Shown here: one piece after another, positions 34,320 to 44,214 of the stretch | Layout of the letters: the number at the start of each line of letters is the position of its first letter | How positions within the stretch are numbered: the stretch's first letter is position 1 | Origin: Agaricus subrufescens | Taxonomy: Eukaryota; Basidiomycota; Agaricomycetes; Agaricales; Agaricaceae | Direction: 5' to 3' | NCBI GenBank assembly: GCA_029945375.1 | Contig: CM057059.1 | Span: 2,046,001 to 2,110,000 of the forward strand | DNA length: 64,000 bases | Translations under genes and position numbers: made by a program | Notes under the pieces: generated by a model | Seen by the model: the letters and a program-made list of their open reading frames with translations, nothing else | What the model was told of the DNA's origin: nothing | Database searches by the model: none

Positions 34320-35192
34320 TCAATCCTTTTCTGCTGGCGCTTCTTCACCCTGCTTTCCTTGGCCCGCCGACCCGTCAGGTTTCTTCTCGTCTTCTCCGGT
34401 TGAAATGGCTACCGTGGGGCCGCCGGTGGCTCCATTGGCCGGTGTAACTGGTGGGAGAGCCGAGGGAGGGATCATGGGGTGGTGGGTGCTGAGTGCGGCC
34501 CGGAGGGCAGCGTTTTCGATGCGGAGCTGGTCGACGAGCGCTCGGCACTCTTCCCAGCGCCGATTTGCCTCGTCTGCTGATGCTAGTGCGGCATCGAGCA
34601 ACTGGGAGCGAGACTCGAGAGCCTTGACATGCCTTGATAATGCGATCAGACTTTGTGTATGTCCCTGAGTTTTATACACCTACTGATCTCTGCGCTCGCG
34701 GAACGCTCGTTGGGCCTTGCGATTTTGTTCAGCCCGCTTGCTGTTGCTGAGGGTGCGGCCGGTCGAAGAGGGCTGGGAACCGACTTGCGATTGCGGCTGC
34801 TGGGCCATGCTCGGGTGGGGGGGAGGCATCGCCCCCGGGGGCAGCCCACCGGGTGTGTAGTCTGCGTAGGGATAGCCGGGGGGCAGAGGCCCCTGGAGGG
34901 GGTGGATGAGGGTGTGTGGAGGGGGTAAGACATGCTGGAGGGGCTGCTGGGAGGGCGGCGGGGCGGGGGCAGAGGCCTGGACCTGCTCGGCGGGGGCGGG
35001 GGGCGTCTTGCGCTTGCGGGAGGAGCGCGTCGGGGGCGTTATGGGGGGCGGGTCGTCGCGGAGGCGCATCTGGACCTGGGGCGGCTGCTGCTGGGCGGGG
35101 TGCGGCGGCGGCTGCTGGGCGAGCTCATTGTGCTGCTGGGCCTGGGCCTGGCCGACACTCGACGCAGGGCTCTGGTGCTGAAAGGATAGCAT
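34320..35192 (-). CDS. bZIP transcription factor of the Yap/Pap1 type
   Basis: Two exons (35192-34684 and 34632-34320) give 273 residues. A Gln/Pro-rich N-terminal half (low complexity; likely a disordered activation region) precedes the basic region SNSKRAEQNRKAQRAFRERR. This contains the NxxAQxxFR signature of fungal Yap/Pap1-type factors rather than the AP-1/GCN4 NxxAAxxCR form. After the intron the zipper follows: HVKALESRSQLLDAALASAD, ECRALVDQLRIENAALRAAL. The C-tail is short and lacks the Cys-rich redox domain of Yap1/Pap1, so an oxidative-stress sensor role is not supported. Nuclear. The intron lies exactly between the basic region and the leucine zipper. The promoter is shared with the Psr1-like gene and contains two CACGTG sites. 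Confidence 0.87.
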
Positions 35193-35352
35193 TCCTTGGA
35201 GTATTAGTAAGAGGCTGAGTAAGGCTGAGTAAGAGCAGAGCCCGCGCGGGTGCGGCCGCCACGTGCGCCTTCCCATCACGTGGCGCGGGCATGCGGGGAG
35301 CGTTGAGGCCATCAGAGCCGTTCGCGCGCTCGCCCCTCTTCTCGCCACCGCC
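35193..35352. promoter_or_regulatory. Divergent promoter bZIP / Psr1-like A with two CACGTG E-boxes
   Basis: 160 bp between start codons. CACGTG occurs at 35260-35265 and 35277-35282, 17 bp apart, within very GC-rich sequence. Confidence 0.5.
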
Positions 35353-36957
35353 ATGCCGCCGTCCTCCTCCCGCTTCTCCCTCCGCAAACACCTCTTCTCC
35401 CAAAAGTACCCCAAGCCCCCCTCCTCCCCCCAGAGCGCCCCCGGTAATCTTTCCCGCCCCCCTCCCCCCCCGCCCGCCTCACCGCTCCCCAGATACCCTA
35501 GCGCCCCCGGCCCCGGACCCCAACGATCCCGACGCCCAGGCCCCCTGGAGCCCCTCCGGCCCCAGCCTCACCTCCAGCCGCACCACCCTCCCCTCCAAGA
35601 GCCATCGCATACCCTTCTATCGTCGCAAGAACAGATCATCCTCCACCCAAGGTGCGCTCTATTCGCCGATGCCCTCTCCCACCGCTCACGCCCCAGCAGG
35701 CTCCTCCCCCGCAAAACCCTCGTTCTTCTCCCGCGTTGTCAACAGAGTCGTTCCCTGCGTAACCCCGACTGATATTCCGTCATCTGTCGACCAGCACAAG
35801 GACCCTCAAAATGGGGAAATCGAAACAGTGGAACCAAAGCTCCCCGACCCTGCCCCCAGGCCCGACGATGCTCCCCTTTCCACTCCTCAGCAGCCCGACC
35901 CCGTTGTCGATGAACCCATGGTAATAACCCCCACCGAAGTCGTCATTCCTCCCGCGCCCCCATGTCCTCCTGTGCCTGAGCCCGGAGGTGTCACTTCTGC
36001 GGCCGTTCAACCTCCGGGGTCGACAGGTGAACCCATCGTCCGTGTTCCAACAAACGAATCGTCCGAGTACCCTGACAGCATCACTGACGAGGTGGCAATG
36101 TTGGACGAGCAAGAGGAGGAAGAAAGATTGATCCGTAATGGTGGAAACGGTATACCATTTGGGCAGGTCAGTTTCACCCCCCACCATACCCCCCGTCTCC
36201 TTCTGAATATCCCCACTGCAGGATGGCCTCCCAAGGCCGCTCTTACCTCCGGTGGCTCCCCAGCACGCTGGCAGGAAATGCCTGGTCCTCGATCTCGACG
36301 AGACTCTGGTCCACAGTAGTTTCAAGGTGCATTTCGTCTTTGAGTCTATTTTTATTCTGTTCTCCTCTGACACGTTTATGTGGCATTTAGGTCGTGCAAC
36401 AGGCTGACTTTGTTGTGCCCGTGGAAATAGAATATCATTGGCACCACTTTCACGTTCTCAAGCGCCCGGGCGTCGATGAGTTTTTAAGAAAGATGGGCGA
36501 AATTTATGAAGTAGTCATCTTCACAGCCAGCTTGAGCAAGGTAAATCTCCCGGTTATTCTGCGCAACACGATGGTATACTCAGTGAGATTGTGTAGTATG
36601 CAGACCCCGTTCTGGACAAGCTTGATGTCCACCAAGTTGTAGCTCACCGGCTCTTTCGGGAAAGTTGTTTCAGCCACAAGGGCAACTACGTCAAGGTTAG
36701 TGGCCTTGCTGCTGCTGCTGCCTCGGCTCGGCTCATTCATATGGAACCAGGATCTATCTCAACTGGGGAGGCCCATCTCAGACACCATAATATTGGACAA
36801 CTCGCCTGCATCGTATATTTTCCATCCTCATAACGCGGTTCCCGTATCATCGTGGTTTAATGATCCGCACGATGCAGAGCTCACAGACTTGATACCATTT
36901 CTCGCTGATCTGACTGGTGTTTCGGATGTCCGGGGCATCCTGGATGGGGCAAGATGA
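35353..36957 (+). CDS. Psr1-type CTD-like phosphatase, copy A
   Basis: Six exons (35353-35443, 35493-36166, 36222-36326, 36391-36540, 36597-36695, 36751-36957) splice to 441 residues. The C-terminal 185 residues are an FCP1/SCP (NIF) HAD phosphatase with the nucleophile motif [75 protein letters not shown], and [40 protein letters not shown]. In yeast Psr1/Psr2 such proteins act at the plasma membrane in the sodium/general stress response with Whi2. The N-terminal half is Pro/Ser-rich, with a segment [19 protein letters not shown] whose Cys could be lipidated (inference). It has a close paralogue at 42316-44052 on the other strand with identical exon joins in the catalytic domain. Confidence 0.9.
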
Positions 36958-37352
36958 TCACTGGCGCCGATATGTGATGACACGTTGATTCCGCGATGCG
37001 GATGGAAGCCTTGCGATTCAGATGGACCACAGTGTTTTGCGAAAACACGCGAATCGAGTGCATCATTCCCACAGCCTTACCCGATTTTTACTGCTTCAGC
37101 TATGCAGGGGATATAATTATGGATACCCACTTGATTGGATACCAGCCATGGTCGCCAAGTAGCACAACAAGGGCGATGACCAAGGACGGCCTATGTATGC
37201 GCTGCGCATATAACCACACTCGTTTTTAATGTTTCTACCCTGTTCTGTATGTATAACATATATGTTTATGATGAGGGATATGTACCGGCTCAGTTTATGC
37301 TGTCACTGAGTGCTGACGTCACGCGTAGTGACGGGTCCATCCTTGGCTCGCG
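36958..37352. promoter_or_regulatory. Upstream region of the TPP1-like gene with CRE and MCB elements
   Basis: 395 bp between copy A of the Psr1 pair and the telomere-protein-like gene. Near the start codon are TGACGTCA (37314-37321), overlapping ACGCGT (37321-37326), then AGTGACG. The rest is the 3' flank of the phosphatase. No further gene recognised. Confidence 0.45.
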
Positions 37353-38638
37353 ATGAATACTGTGCTGCAGCCGTGGATCCAAGACTATGTCGTGGGCATT
37401 GCAGAGCAGTACGGTGCAGACTACTTCAATGCGCCTCGTTGCACAAAGTGGAGGACGGTGCAGATCATCGAGGTGGTTGTGTCTCTTTGTGACTGCAGGT
37501 GTATGGTAGTGCTCACGACCGCTGGTCAAGATTCTGCACCAGGGATCGGAAGAGCAGGGATCTAACATTTGGGCGCGTGTGTGTGACTCGTCAAGGACCA
37601 TAACGGCGAAATTCACGCCAGAGGCAGCTGCCGAATATCTGAGGCAAGTGTTTTGGATGGAATAGGAGTTGGCGACTGAATGTTCAAACTACAAGTAGAA
37701 TATCTCAGAACAAGACGCTGACGCAGCACCAGACTGCGGTGATACGCATCAAGGACTTTAAAATGTTTTTCGGGCGCGTTGTGGTGCAGGGTAACAAAAT
37801 GACAGCAAACGACACTATTGCGCTGGAGTGCGAATGCGCCAAGCCCAATGGAAATTTTGACGAGAAAAAGGTGGGCAATCCACAAGATATCACGACGCAC
37901 CGGGACGTCAAGGCATGGATTGAAGGACTCAGGAGAGGAGGTGGGGAAGGGTGAGAGAGTGTGAATTGCGGTGAAGAGGGTAGCATCTGACATATCAAAC
38001 CTACAGGAACGTGCTGAGGCTACGCAAGGAACAGGAACAGGCAGAGAAAAAGGAGGAGGGTGTGGCAGGCAAAGCGAAAAGCGTACAGCAAACACTGCGG
38101 GTTGATAAAGTGCACAAGCCCGAGCCGGTAGCTAAATTGAAGGCGGGATGGAAGGCGGTATGTGGCTGAGATCTTGATTGATAGCACCACTGATATAGCC
38201 GCTTAGCGAATGCCCCTGTTTTATGAGATCCCGGCGGATGTTTTGGCAGGTCTTGCCGCCCTCCCAAGTGAGTCGTCGCATCAGGCGGGGTTCTGAGGAC
38301 AATAGTGACAAGACAATTCTTATATAGTCGAGGGAGATACAGAAACGGCTACAGAGCTGGACGATGCGCGCTCCTCGGCGCCGCTCTCGGACTGGCCCGC
38401 GAGCGAGACTCCGCGTGTGATGAGACGGGTGACTCCGCCCAGACAAGCGAGCGAGGGTGAGGGCGAGGGGCGTGTCCTGGTCCCGGCGTCGGACGCGTCC
38501 CAGTCCCAGTCCCAGCCCCGGCCGCCGTCCCAGCCCCAGCCGGCCAAGCTGGGCGACTTCCGGGTGTCGCTCTCGGGCAGCGGAGAGGACTGGCTGCGTT
38601 TCGAGGAGCTGGACGGGATGCTGAGTAGAATAAGCTAG
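37353..38638 (+). CDS. TPP1/Tpz1-like shelterin OB-fold protein
   Basis: About 330 residues in six or seven exons. The N-terminal part resembles the TPP1 (ACD) OB fold: LQPWIQDYVVGIAEQY, TVQIIEILHQGSEEQGSNIW, ARVCDSSRTITAKFTPEAAA, AVIRIKDFKMFFGRVVVQGN. The spacing of a Trp-Ile start helix, the I(I)E strand and the strand with T..AKFT matches what I know of TPP1/Tpz1, which recruits telomerase and links Pot1 to other shelterin parts. The rest is a Lys/Glu-rich linker, a Ser/Gln/Pro region and a C-terminal motif GEDWLRFEELDGMLSRIS that could be a peptide-type partner-binding site. The 58-nt first intron (37473-37530) is needed to connect QIIE to ILHQ. Family assignment is by eye and moderate. 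The promoter has MCB and CRE-like boxes. Confidence 0.55.
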
Positions 38639-38812
38639 CGTGTGAAAGGCTGACTAAGGGGGAGAGGCGTCTTTTCGTTTCGTCTCCGCTGCTCACCTCT
38701 TTCTCTCTCCCCCTCCCTTCTCCCCCCCTCCCCGTCCACAACCCTGAGCTCTGCCCATCGTACGCATCATTTCTCCCTGCTCCCTACCCTCTGCGGGTCT
38801 CGCCTTCTCCTC

Positions 38813-41441
38813 ATGTCCGTCTCCCTCGCCGGCCTCTCGCTCGTCTCGCTCCAGAATCCCTTCACTGAACTCGCAAGTCTTCTCGTCGGAAACGGCGATA
38901 TCAGATCCATCCTCGGTCTTCTCGTCTTCCTGATTGTTTCTCTCGTTCTCGGTCAGCTTATCCTCCCATCCCTCTTTTAGATCCCGTTTTTAACCCCCAC
39001 CTTTCCAGCCTATCTCACAAACCCCTCCGAAAACTCCTTCCGTGCTTACCTCACCGAGCAGTCCTTCCGTCACCATCTCAGCCGCCTCGATGACTCTTGC
39101 GATGATGCCTCGACCAAGCTGCCTCAGACCGTATCCTGCCTCGCCTCACTCAAGCGCAGCCACGCGGACTCAACTCACATACTTCCTTTCGACGGCTCGT
39201 TTCCCTTTCATTTCGCAAATCGGGCCTCCATCTCTCTCCGCACCCCCAAGCATGTCTTTCATAGTTTTGGTTTGTTCACCGTTGCGGCTATGATCCCTCT
39301 TCCAAAGTCATCCCTGCAGCACGACCGCCATGGTCTCATGATTTCCGATTCTTGGTACGTCGGCGCCTTTGGCAAATGGTGGCGGGGCGGTATCCTCGAA
39401 ACTTGGTATCAGGATGTCATCTCAAGGTCCAAGGACGAAGAAAGTTGGAGCTCAGGCATACTCAGCATGAAAAGCCTCGATATACTTCAGGGTTTTTCTG
39501 GTGCGGCTTTTTTGACCTCGCACCGTCTGTTTCTGATTCCCCATGCCAGGCTCTACTGCGAAAAACGGCCTTCCTCATGCTTTCACGAACGGTTCACCAC
39601 CCAGATTGCGCAAGATCTCCAAAACTCTGCCCGTGGCGCCGCGTAGCTCGACACCTCCCCCTCTCCCCAAATCGGCTTTGCTTCCTCTCCACGCGCACCG
39701 TCAGGCGCCACCAGCTTCTGAACAGCGTCCATTAGCATTACTTTCGCACAATCCCCCGGCTCAAACTCAACATCAACCTTGTAGTACCCCGGAATCAGAT
39801 GCAACGTCGTTGTCTCCATCGCCATCAACCCTGTTTGATCAATCACCCCGTATTGCACATGTGTTGGAGCAGATCAATGCTTCAAAATCATCGTTAGCTG
39901 ATCTTCATGTACAGCTTCAGGACTGTCAGACATCGACTTCTCAAACACATGCCTTGCTGCTGGAAGAAGTTAATTCTTTCCGGGAGCGCAAAAAGGCAGA
40001 TGACTCTGGTAAACTCGAAATTAAACTGCGCACCAAGACACTTGAAGACACAAAGCGTTCTGCTGAAGCTGTTAAACGGGAGGCTGATAAAAAACTCAAA
40101 GCCGTACAATCCACTCGCGATCATGCGAGTAGGCGTATGGAGTCACTTGATCAAGAGATGGCTGAACTCCAAGCACAGACGGCGGTTGACGAGGAAAGCC
40201 TTCGGAATCACAACGATGAAATCTGCTCAACGGAACAGGAACTTTTGGACGACCTCGAGCGCAAGAAACAAGAGATCAAGGACACCGAGGATATCATTGC
40301 CGCATTTAACCAACGGGCACGGGATTTAGAGGATAGGCTTAGTGATGAACGAGAGAAGATTCAGACGAAAAAGTCTATATTGGAGAACCGGAGAAACAAG
40401 CTATTGCAGTCTTCTGACCTCGCTACGCACAGCAGACTCGAACATGACTCTGCTGCCAGCGTTGTGCCGTACCAAGCAAATCCGACTTTCGGTCACCATC
40501 AGACTTTTGACTCTCATCTTGCGTCGCAACCTCCCTATGATCTCTTTGCACCGAAACACAGCCCGACGGATGTGACTTCGAGCGCATCGAATATGTCTAT
40601 CGCATCGCCTACTGGCCAATCTCTTATACCATCTGGCTTGATCACTTCGCTCGATGGGCCCGACAGCCCGACCATTATTCAATCGGTTCAATCAGACAGT
40701 AAACCCTATCCGGATAAGGACAGCAGTCACAAGCGCGAACTATATCAACCATCGGATCATGACAACTACAACGCTCACATGTCCTATGATCCCTTTTCCA
40801 TGCCGCTGACCATAAGTCTTCCGAATACCTCAGCTCCGCCTTCGAAGCGCAGCCCGCTGGAAGAGCATGTATATCCCATTACCTCCGAGGGTGACCAATG
40901 GCCCATGTCTTTTCAAGCAGACAGTGCGGTGCATGTAGACACCCAGTATCCAGAGGGCGACATCAATATTCAGCCGACCGCACAGAGATGGTTCACTCCA
41001 CCTTCCAAGGACAAATTGAAAAAGGGCCTCAACCCAGATGCTAAGGAATTCAGCTTGTTCAAAGGTCCCTCGACGACCGCGCACCACTCGCTTCCTTCCT
41101 TTGACAACCTCAACCCCAACGGTATCGGTCCTTCTATGCTGACATCGACATCCTCCACGAGTGAATCTCTATTTTTGCGTGCGTTTGCGCCTTCGCCTGC
41201 AGAGCGTGAGGCGTTGCAACGTGCCTTGTCTGGGGCCAACACCAGTTTTGAGCGGCTTCCCAGTCTCAGCGATGTCGGCAGCATCCCTTCCTCGCCGTCT
41301 CACGTCCATGCTGCCTCGATTCCTCAGACAAAGAAGATTTTGCCTTCTTGGTTACCCAGCCTTCCTCGAAGCCGCAAACCGCAATTCAGCCCCTGGGGGG
41401 ATGAAGATCGCTGTAACAAAGTTGGTGGGGAAAAAGCTTGA
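38813..41441 (+). CDS. Unrecognised membrane-anchored coiled-coil protein
   Basis: I do not recognise this family. Three exons (38813 to about 38951, about 39009-39493, about 39543-41441) give roughly 840 residues. An N-terminal hydrophobic helix (SILGLLVFLIVSLVLAYLT, about residues 30-48) is followed by a folded-looking region of about 150 residues with HILPFDGSFPFHFANRASIS, FTVAAMIPLPKSS and DSWYVGAFGKWWRGGILETW. Next come a Pro/Ser linker and a strong coiled coil (about 300-450: LADLHVQLQDCQTSTSQTHA through REKIQTKKSILENRRNK). The C-terminal 350 residues are Ser/Pro-rich and disordered, ending in PSWLPSLPRSRKPQFSPWG. The topology suggests a tail exposed to the cytosol from an ER or other membrane, but no function can be assigned. 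It lies inside the interval bounded by the inverted Psr1 pair. Confidence 0.7.
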
Positions 41442-42315
41442 TTCTCTCGTGTGGAAGAGGTGTTTTCTTTCTTTTTTTTTGGTACATACTTACTGTCGTT
41501 TGTGCTGCGTTACTGTGTTAACAACTCTTGTTGAGAAAAGTAAAGTGATTTGTAGAACATCTTCTCTTGATCGTAAATTTAAGGTGCTACAGATTAATAA
41601 TGCTCGTTCATACTTCCAGTCGGGCTTTGTATTTTTAAAACTCATTGTTTTGTTCGGACGATGAGGGGTATATTAACTCGCGGAGATGAAATGCTTTCTA
41701 TGCACATGCAATGATCGAGGTGCAACTGAGGGTAATTTTTATGGCATATCAGTCATCAAAAGTCGTATCCGAATCGTAAATAATGTACGCTGAAAGGAAG
41801 CTTTTGGAAAATGTTGAAGGATATCGTGTACTTAACAATAGCAACAAATAGTTAAGTTTATCCGCTCTAGCCAACCCATGATAAACCCTGGAGAGAAGAA
41901 AGGTAAAAAGGTAAAAAGGCAGAAGAGGAAAGAGAAGGAGACCTCAGTTGCGACAGCCGGCGTGCGCCAGGCTACACCAAGAGGTCCAGAGATAATGCAG
42001 ATACAGAACATCGACAAAGGTAAACGAGTGACTTGGTAGGTGAATGCCTAGTTCAGGTAGGCACGTCCTATACTGCTGTTCAGCAGGTGAGACGTAAAGG
42101 GAGAAAGGGGGAAAAAAAAGCTTGCATGGGGTATATGAAAAGGTGTCAAAATGCACATGGAGAATAAAGTGGGGGGAGCACCGACAGTCGAGGAGGGGAT
42201 AATTATAGTAGGAGAACTAGGGACAAGAGTTTCGCAGGTGCCAGGATAAAGAAAGGAAGAACGAAAAAGAACTCAAACGCCAATATAATCAAAAAAGGTA
42301 TGCAAGGTTTGTTTA
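41442..42315. other. Gene-free convergent interval
   Basis: 874 bp between two converging stop codons. It is AT-richer than the surroundings, with short T and A tracts and purine-rich runs (for example 41885-41940). It probably holds the two 3' untranslated regions. No repeat, RNA gene or conserved open frame recognised. Confidence 0.45.
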
Positions 42316-44052
42316 TCACCGAGCGCCATCTAAGACTCCCCGGACGTCATCCACGGAGGTTAAATCCGCTAGAAAGGGAACAAGGTCGGTGAGCTCGGTA
42401 TCATGGGGGTCGTTGAACCACGAAGAGACGGGGACAGCGTTATTAGGATGGAAGATGTAGGAAGCCGGGGAATTGTCCAGTATTATAGTATCAGTTATAG
42501 GACGGCCAAGCTGCGAGAGATCCTGGCAACGGGTAAAGAGTCAACAAAGGCAAGGGTAACACAAGTAGATTGATGTAACGACCTTGACATAGTTTCCTCG
42601 ATGGTTATAGCAACTTTCTCGGAATAGCCGATGAGCAACCACTTTATGAACATCCAGCTTATCTAGCACGGGATCCGCATACTGTTCAAAGTTCAGATGA
42701 GGGCAAACGCGAGAGAGGCCTCATGCACGTGCCTTGCTGAGACTAGCGGTAAAGACGACAATCTCGTATATTTCGCCCATTTTCTTCAGGAAATTATCAA
42801 CTCCTGGACGCTTGATCACGTACACGTTATGCCATTGATACTCGATTTCCACAGGCACAACATAGTCGGCTTGTTGTATTGACTAACAACAAGGTGAAAA
42901 AGGATTGAGACGATGTTTTACAAGGAAAACAAACCTTAAAACTGCTATGGACAAGCGTCTCATCTAGGTCGAGTATAAGACACTTTCTGCCCGTGTGTTG
43001 AGGCGCAATGGGAGGTAGAAGAGGTCGAGGTACACCGTCCTATAGCGAAGCTTAGATAGTAGCAAGAACACATGGTGGTCTTGACTTACAGGGCCTATTG
43101 GTATTCCCGCACCACCATTGATTAAAATCAACTCGTCGGGATCATCGTCCGGGAGGTCGTCAATATCATCTTCCGTAAATTCAGAGTCGTCGCCATCCGT
43201 GCTTGCATTGCTTGGCACAGTAGAGGAACGAGAATGCACGTCATGTACGGCGCCCGTTGAACCTGGAGGCACGACAGCGCCAGAGGTCACGCCTTCCGTT
43301 TCTGCCTCGGGTAACGTCCTTGTTGTTGGAGTTGGAGGCACGATTACATCGGCATCGCCAGAAGACTGGTCTTTCTGCACGGTAAGAGGAGCGGGAGTGA
43401 GGCCAGTTTCGTCAAAGACGGATTCCTGAGCATCTTGTACGCGGGGAGGTTCTTGTGGAGCAGGTGACGAGGACGAGGGATCAGCTTTTTCAGTCTGCGG
43501 TTTCACCGGAGAATCATTTGAAGGTTGCGTTGGTGGAATGTCGACTTGTATGGAGTGAAATTTGGAGGGTGAGATACACGGAAGCAAAGTGGAGACAAGC
43601 CTCGAGAAGAAAGAGGGCTTGGGGGATCTGGAGGGGGAAGAAGGATTGGCCTTACCGCCGCCGTTGGCAGAGGGCCGAGAGGGGGAAGAACCATTGAGCT
43701 TTCTTGGAGACGAAGTAGCGCCCTTGTTGGGAGGGTGAGTAAGGGTGGGAGTTGTGGAGGCATCCTCGGTTTTATCGACATCGGGAGAAGTACGAGCGTC
43801 CTTTGAAGGTCCACGTGGCTGAGAATCAGGAGGGGAGGACGATGAAGAGACTAGCTTGGAGGAGGACGGGGCAGTGTCGGAGGCTGGGAGAGAGTTGGCG
43901 ATGTCGGAAGTGCTGGCAGCGGTGGCGGGGTGGGAGGGAGACAAAGCGGAGTCGGGGTCGGGGCGGGGGTGGTGGGGAGGGGCAGGGTGCGGCGAGGGAG
44001 ATTTCTGGGGAGAGGCGGGAGGATGGCTGTCCGGCGGCGTTGGGGCTGGCAT
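42316..44052 (-). CDS. Psr1-type CTD-like phosphatase, copy B
   Basis: Six-exon gene with the same catalytic architecture as copy A. It reads [95 protein letters not shown], and [20 protein letters not shown], ending [11 protein letters not shown]. The catalytic part is nearly identical to copy A by eye. The N-terminal part (about 290 residues) is diverged and Ser/Pro-rich, but keeps three islands shared with [35 protein letters not shown] and [11 protein letters not shown]. The last island ends at the same exon junction as in A. An acidic stretch ([19 protein letters not shown]) precedes it. Function as for copy A: a plasma-membrane or general-stress HAD phosphatase of the Psr1 type is likely. 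Confidence 0.9.
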
Positions 44053-44214
44053 GGTCGGTAGAGACGACAAAAAGAGCGCTGGGCGACGGCGGAGACGACG
44101 AGGAAAAGAAAAGAAATATGGCCGGGAAATAATATAATTCCCACACGTCACATGACCCATCACAGTCACCTGACGCCGACGCGATAGCCAGGTTTGGCGG
44201 AAGAGCGCGAGGCA
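44053..44214. promoter_or_regulatory. Divergent promoter Psr1-like B / HMMR-like
   Basis: 162 bp between start codons. GTCACATGAC at 44147-44156 is the exact reverse complement of the repeated 10-mer in the eIF2B-gamma/kinase promoter. CAGTCACCTGACG follows about 10 bp later. Confidence 0.5.

Noticed and set aside
34680..35414. Extension of the bZIP frame upstream of 35192 to 35414
   Set aside because: It would overlap the opposite-strand Psr1-like first exon and the shared promoter; the sequence upstream of 35192 is not conserved-looking.
36996..37229. 77-codon frame between the Psr1-like A and TPP1-like genes
   Set aside because: No motif, codon use unlike its neighbours, and it is located in the expected 3'UTR/promoter space.
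41832..42156. Short minus-strand frames in the gene-free convergent interval
   Set aside because: Each is under 75 codons, made mostly of hydrophobic low-complexity sequence, and has no credible splice partners.
43752..44132. Plus-strand frame of 126 codons opposite the Psr1-like B N-terminus
   Set aside because: Antisense shadow of a Pro/Ser-rich coding region, without conserved features.
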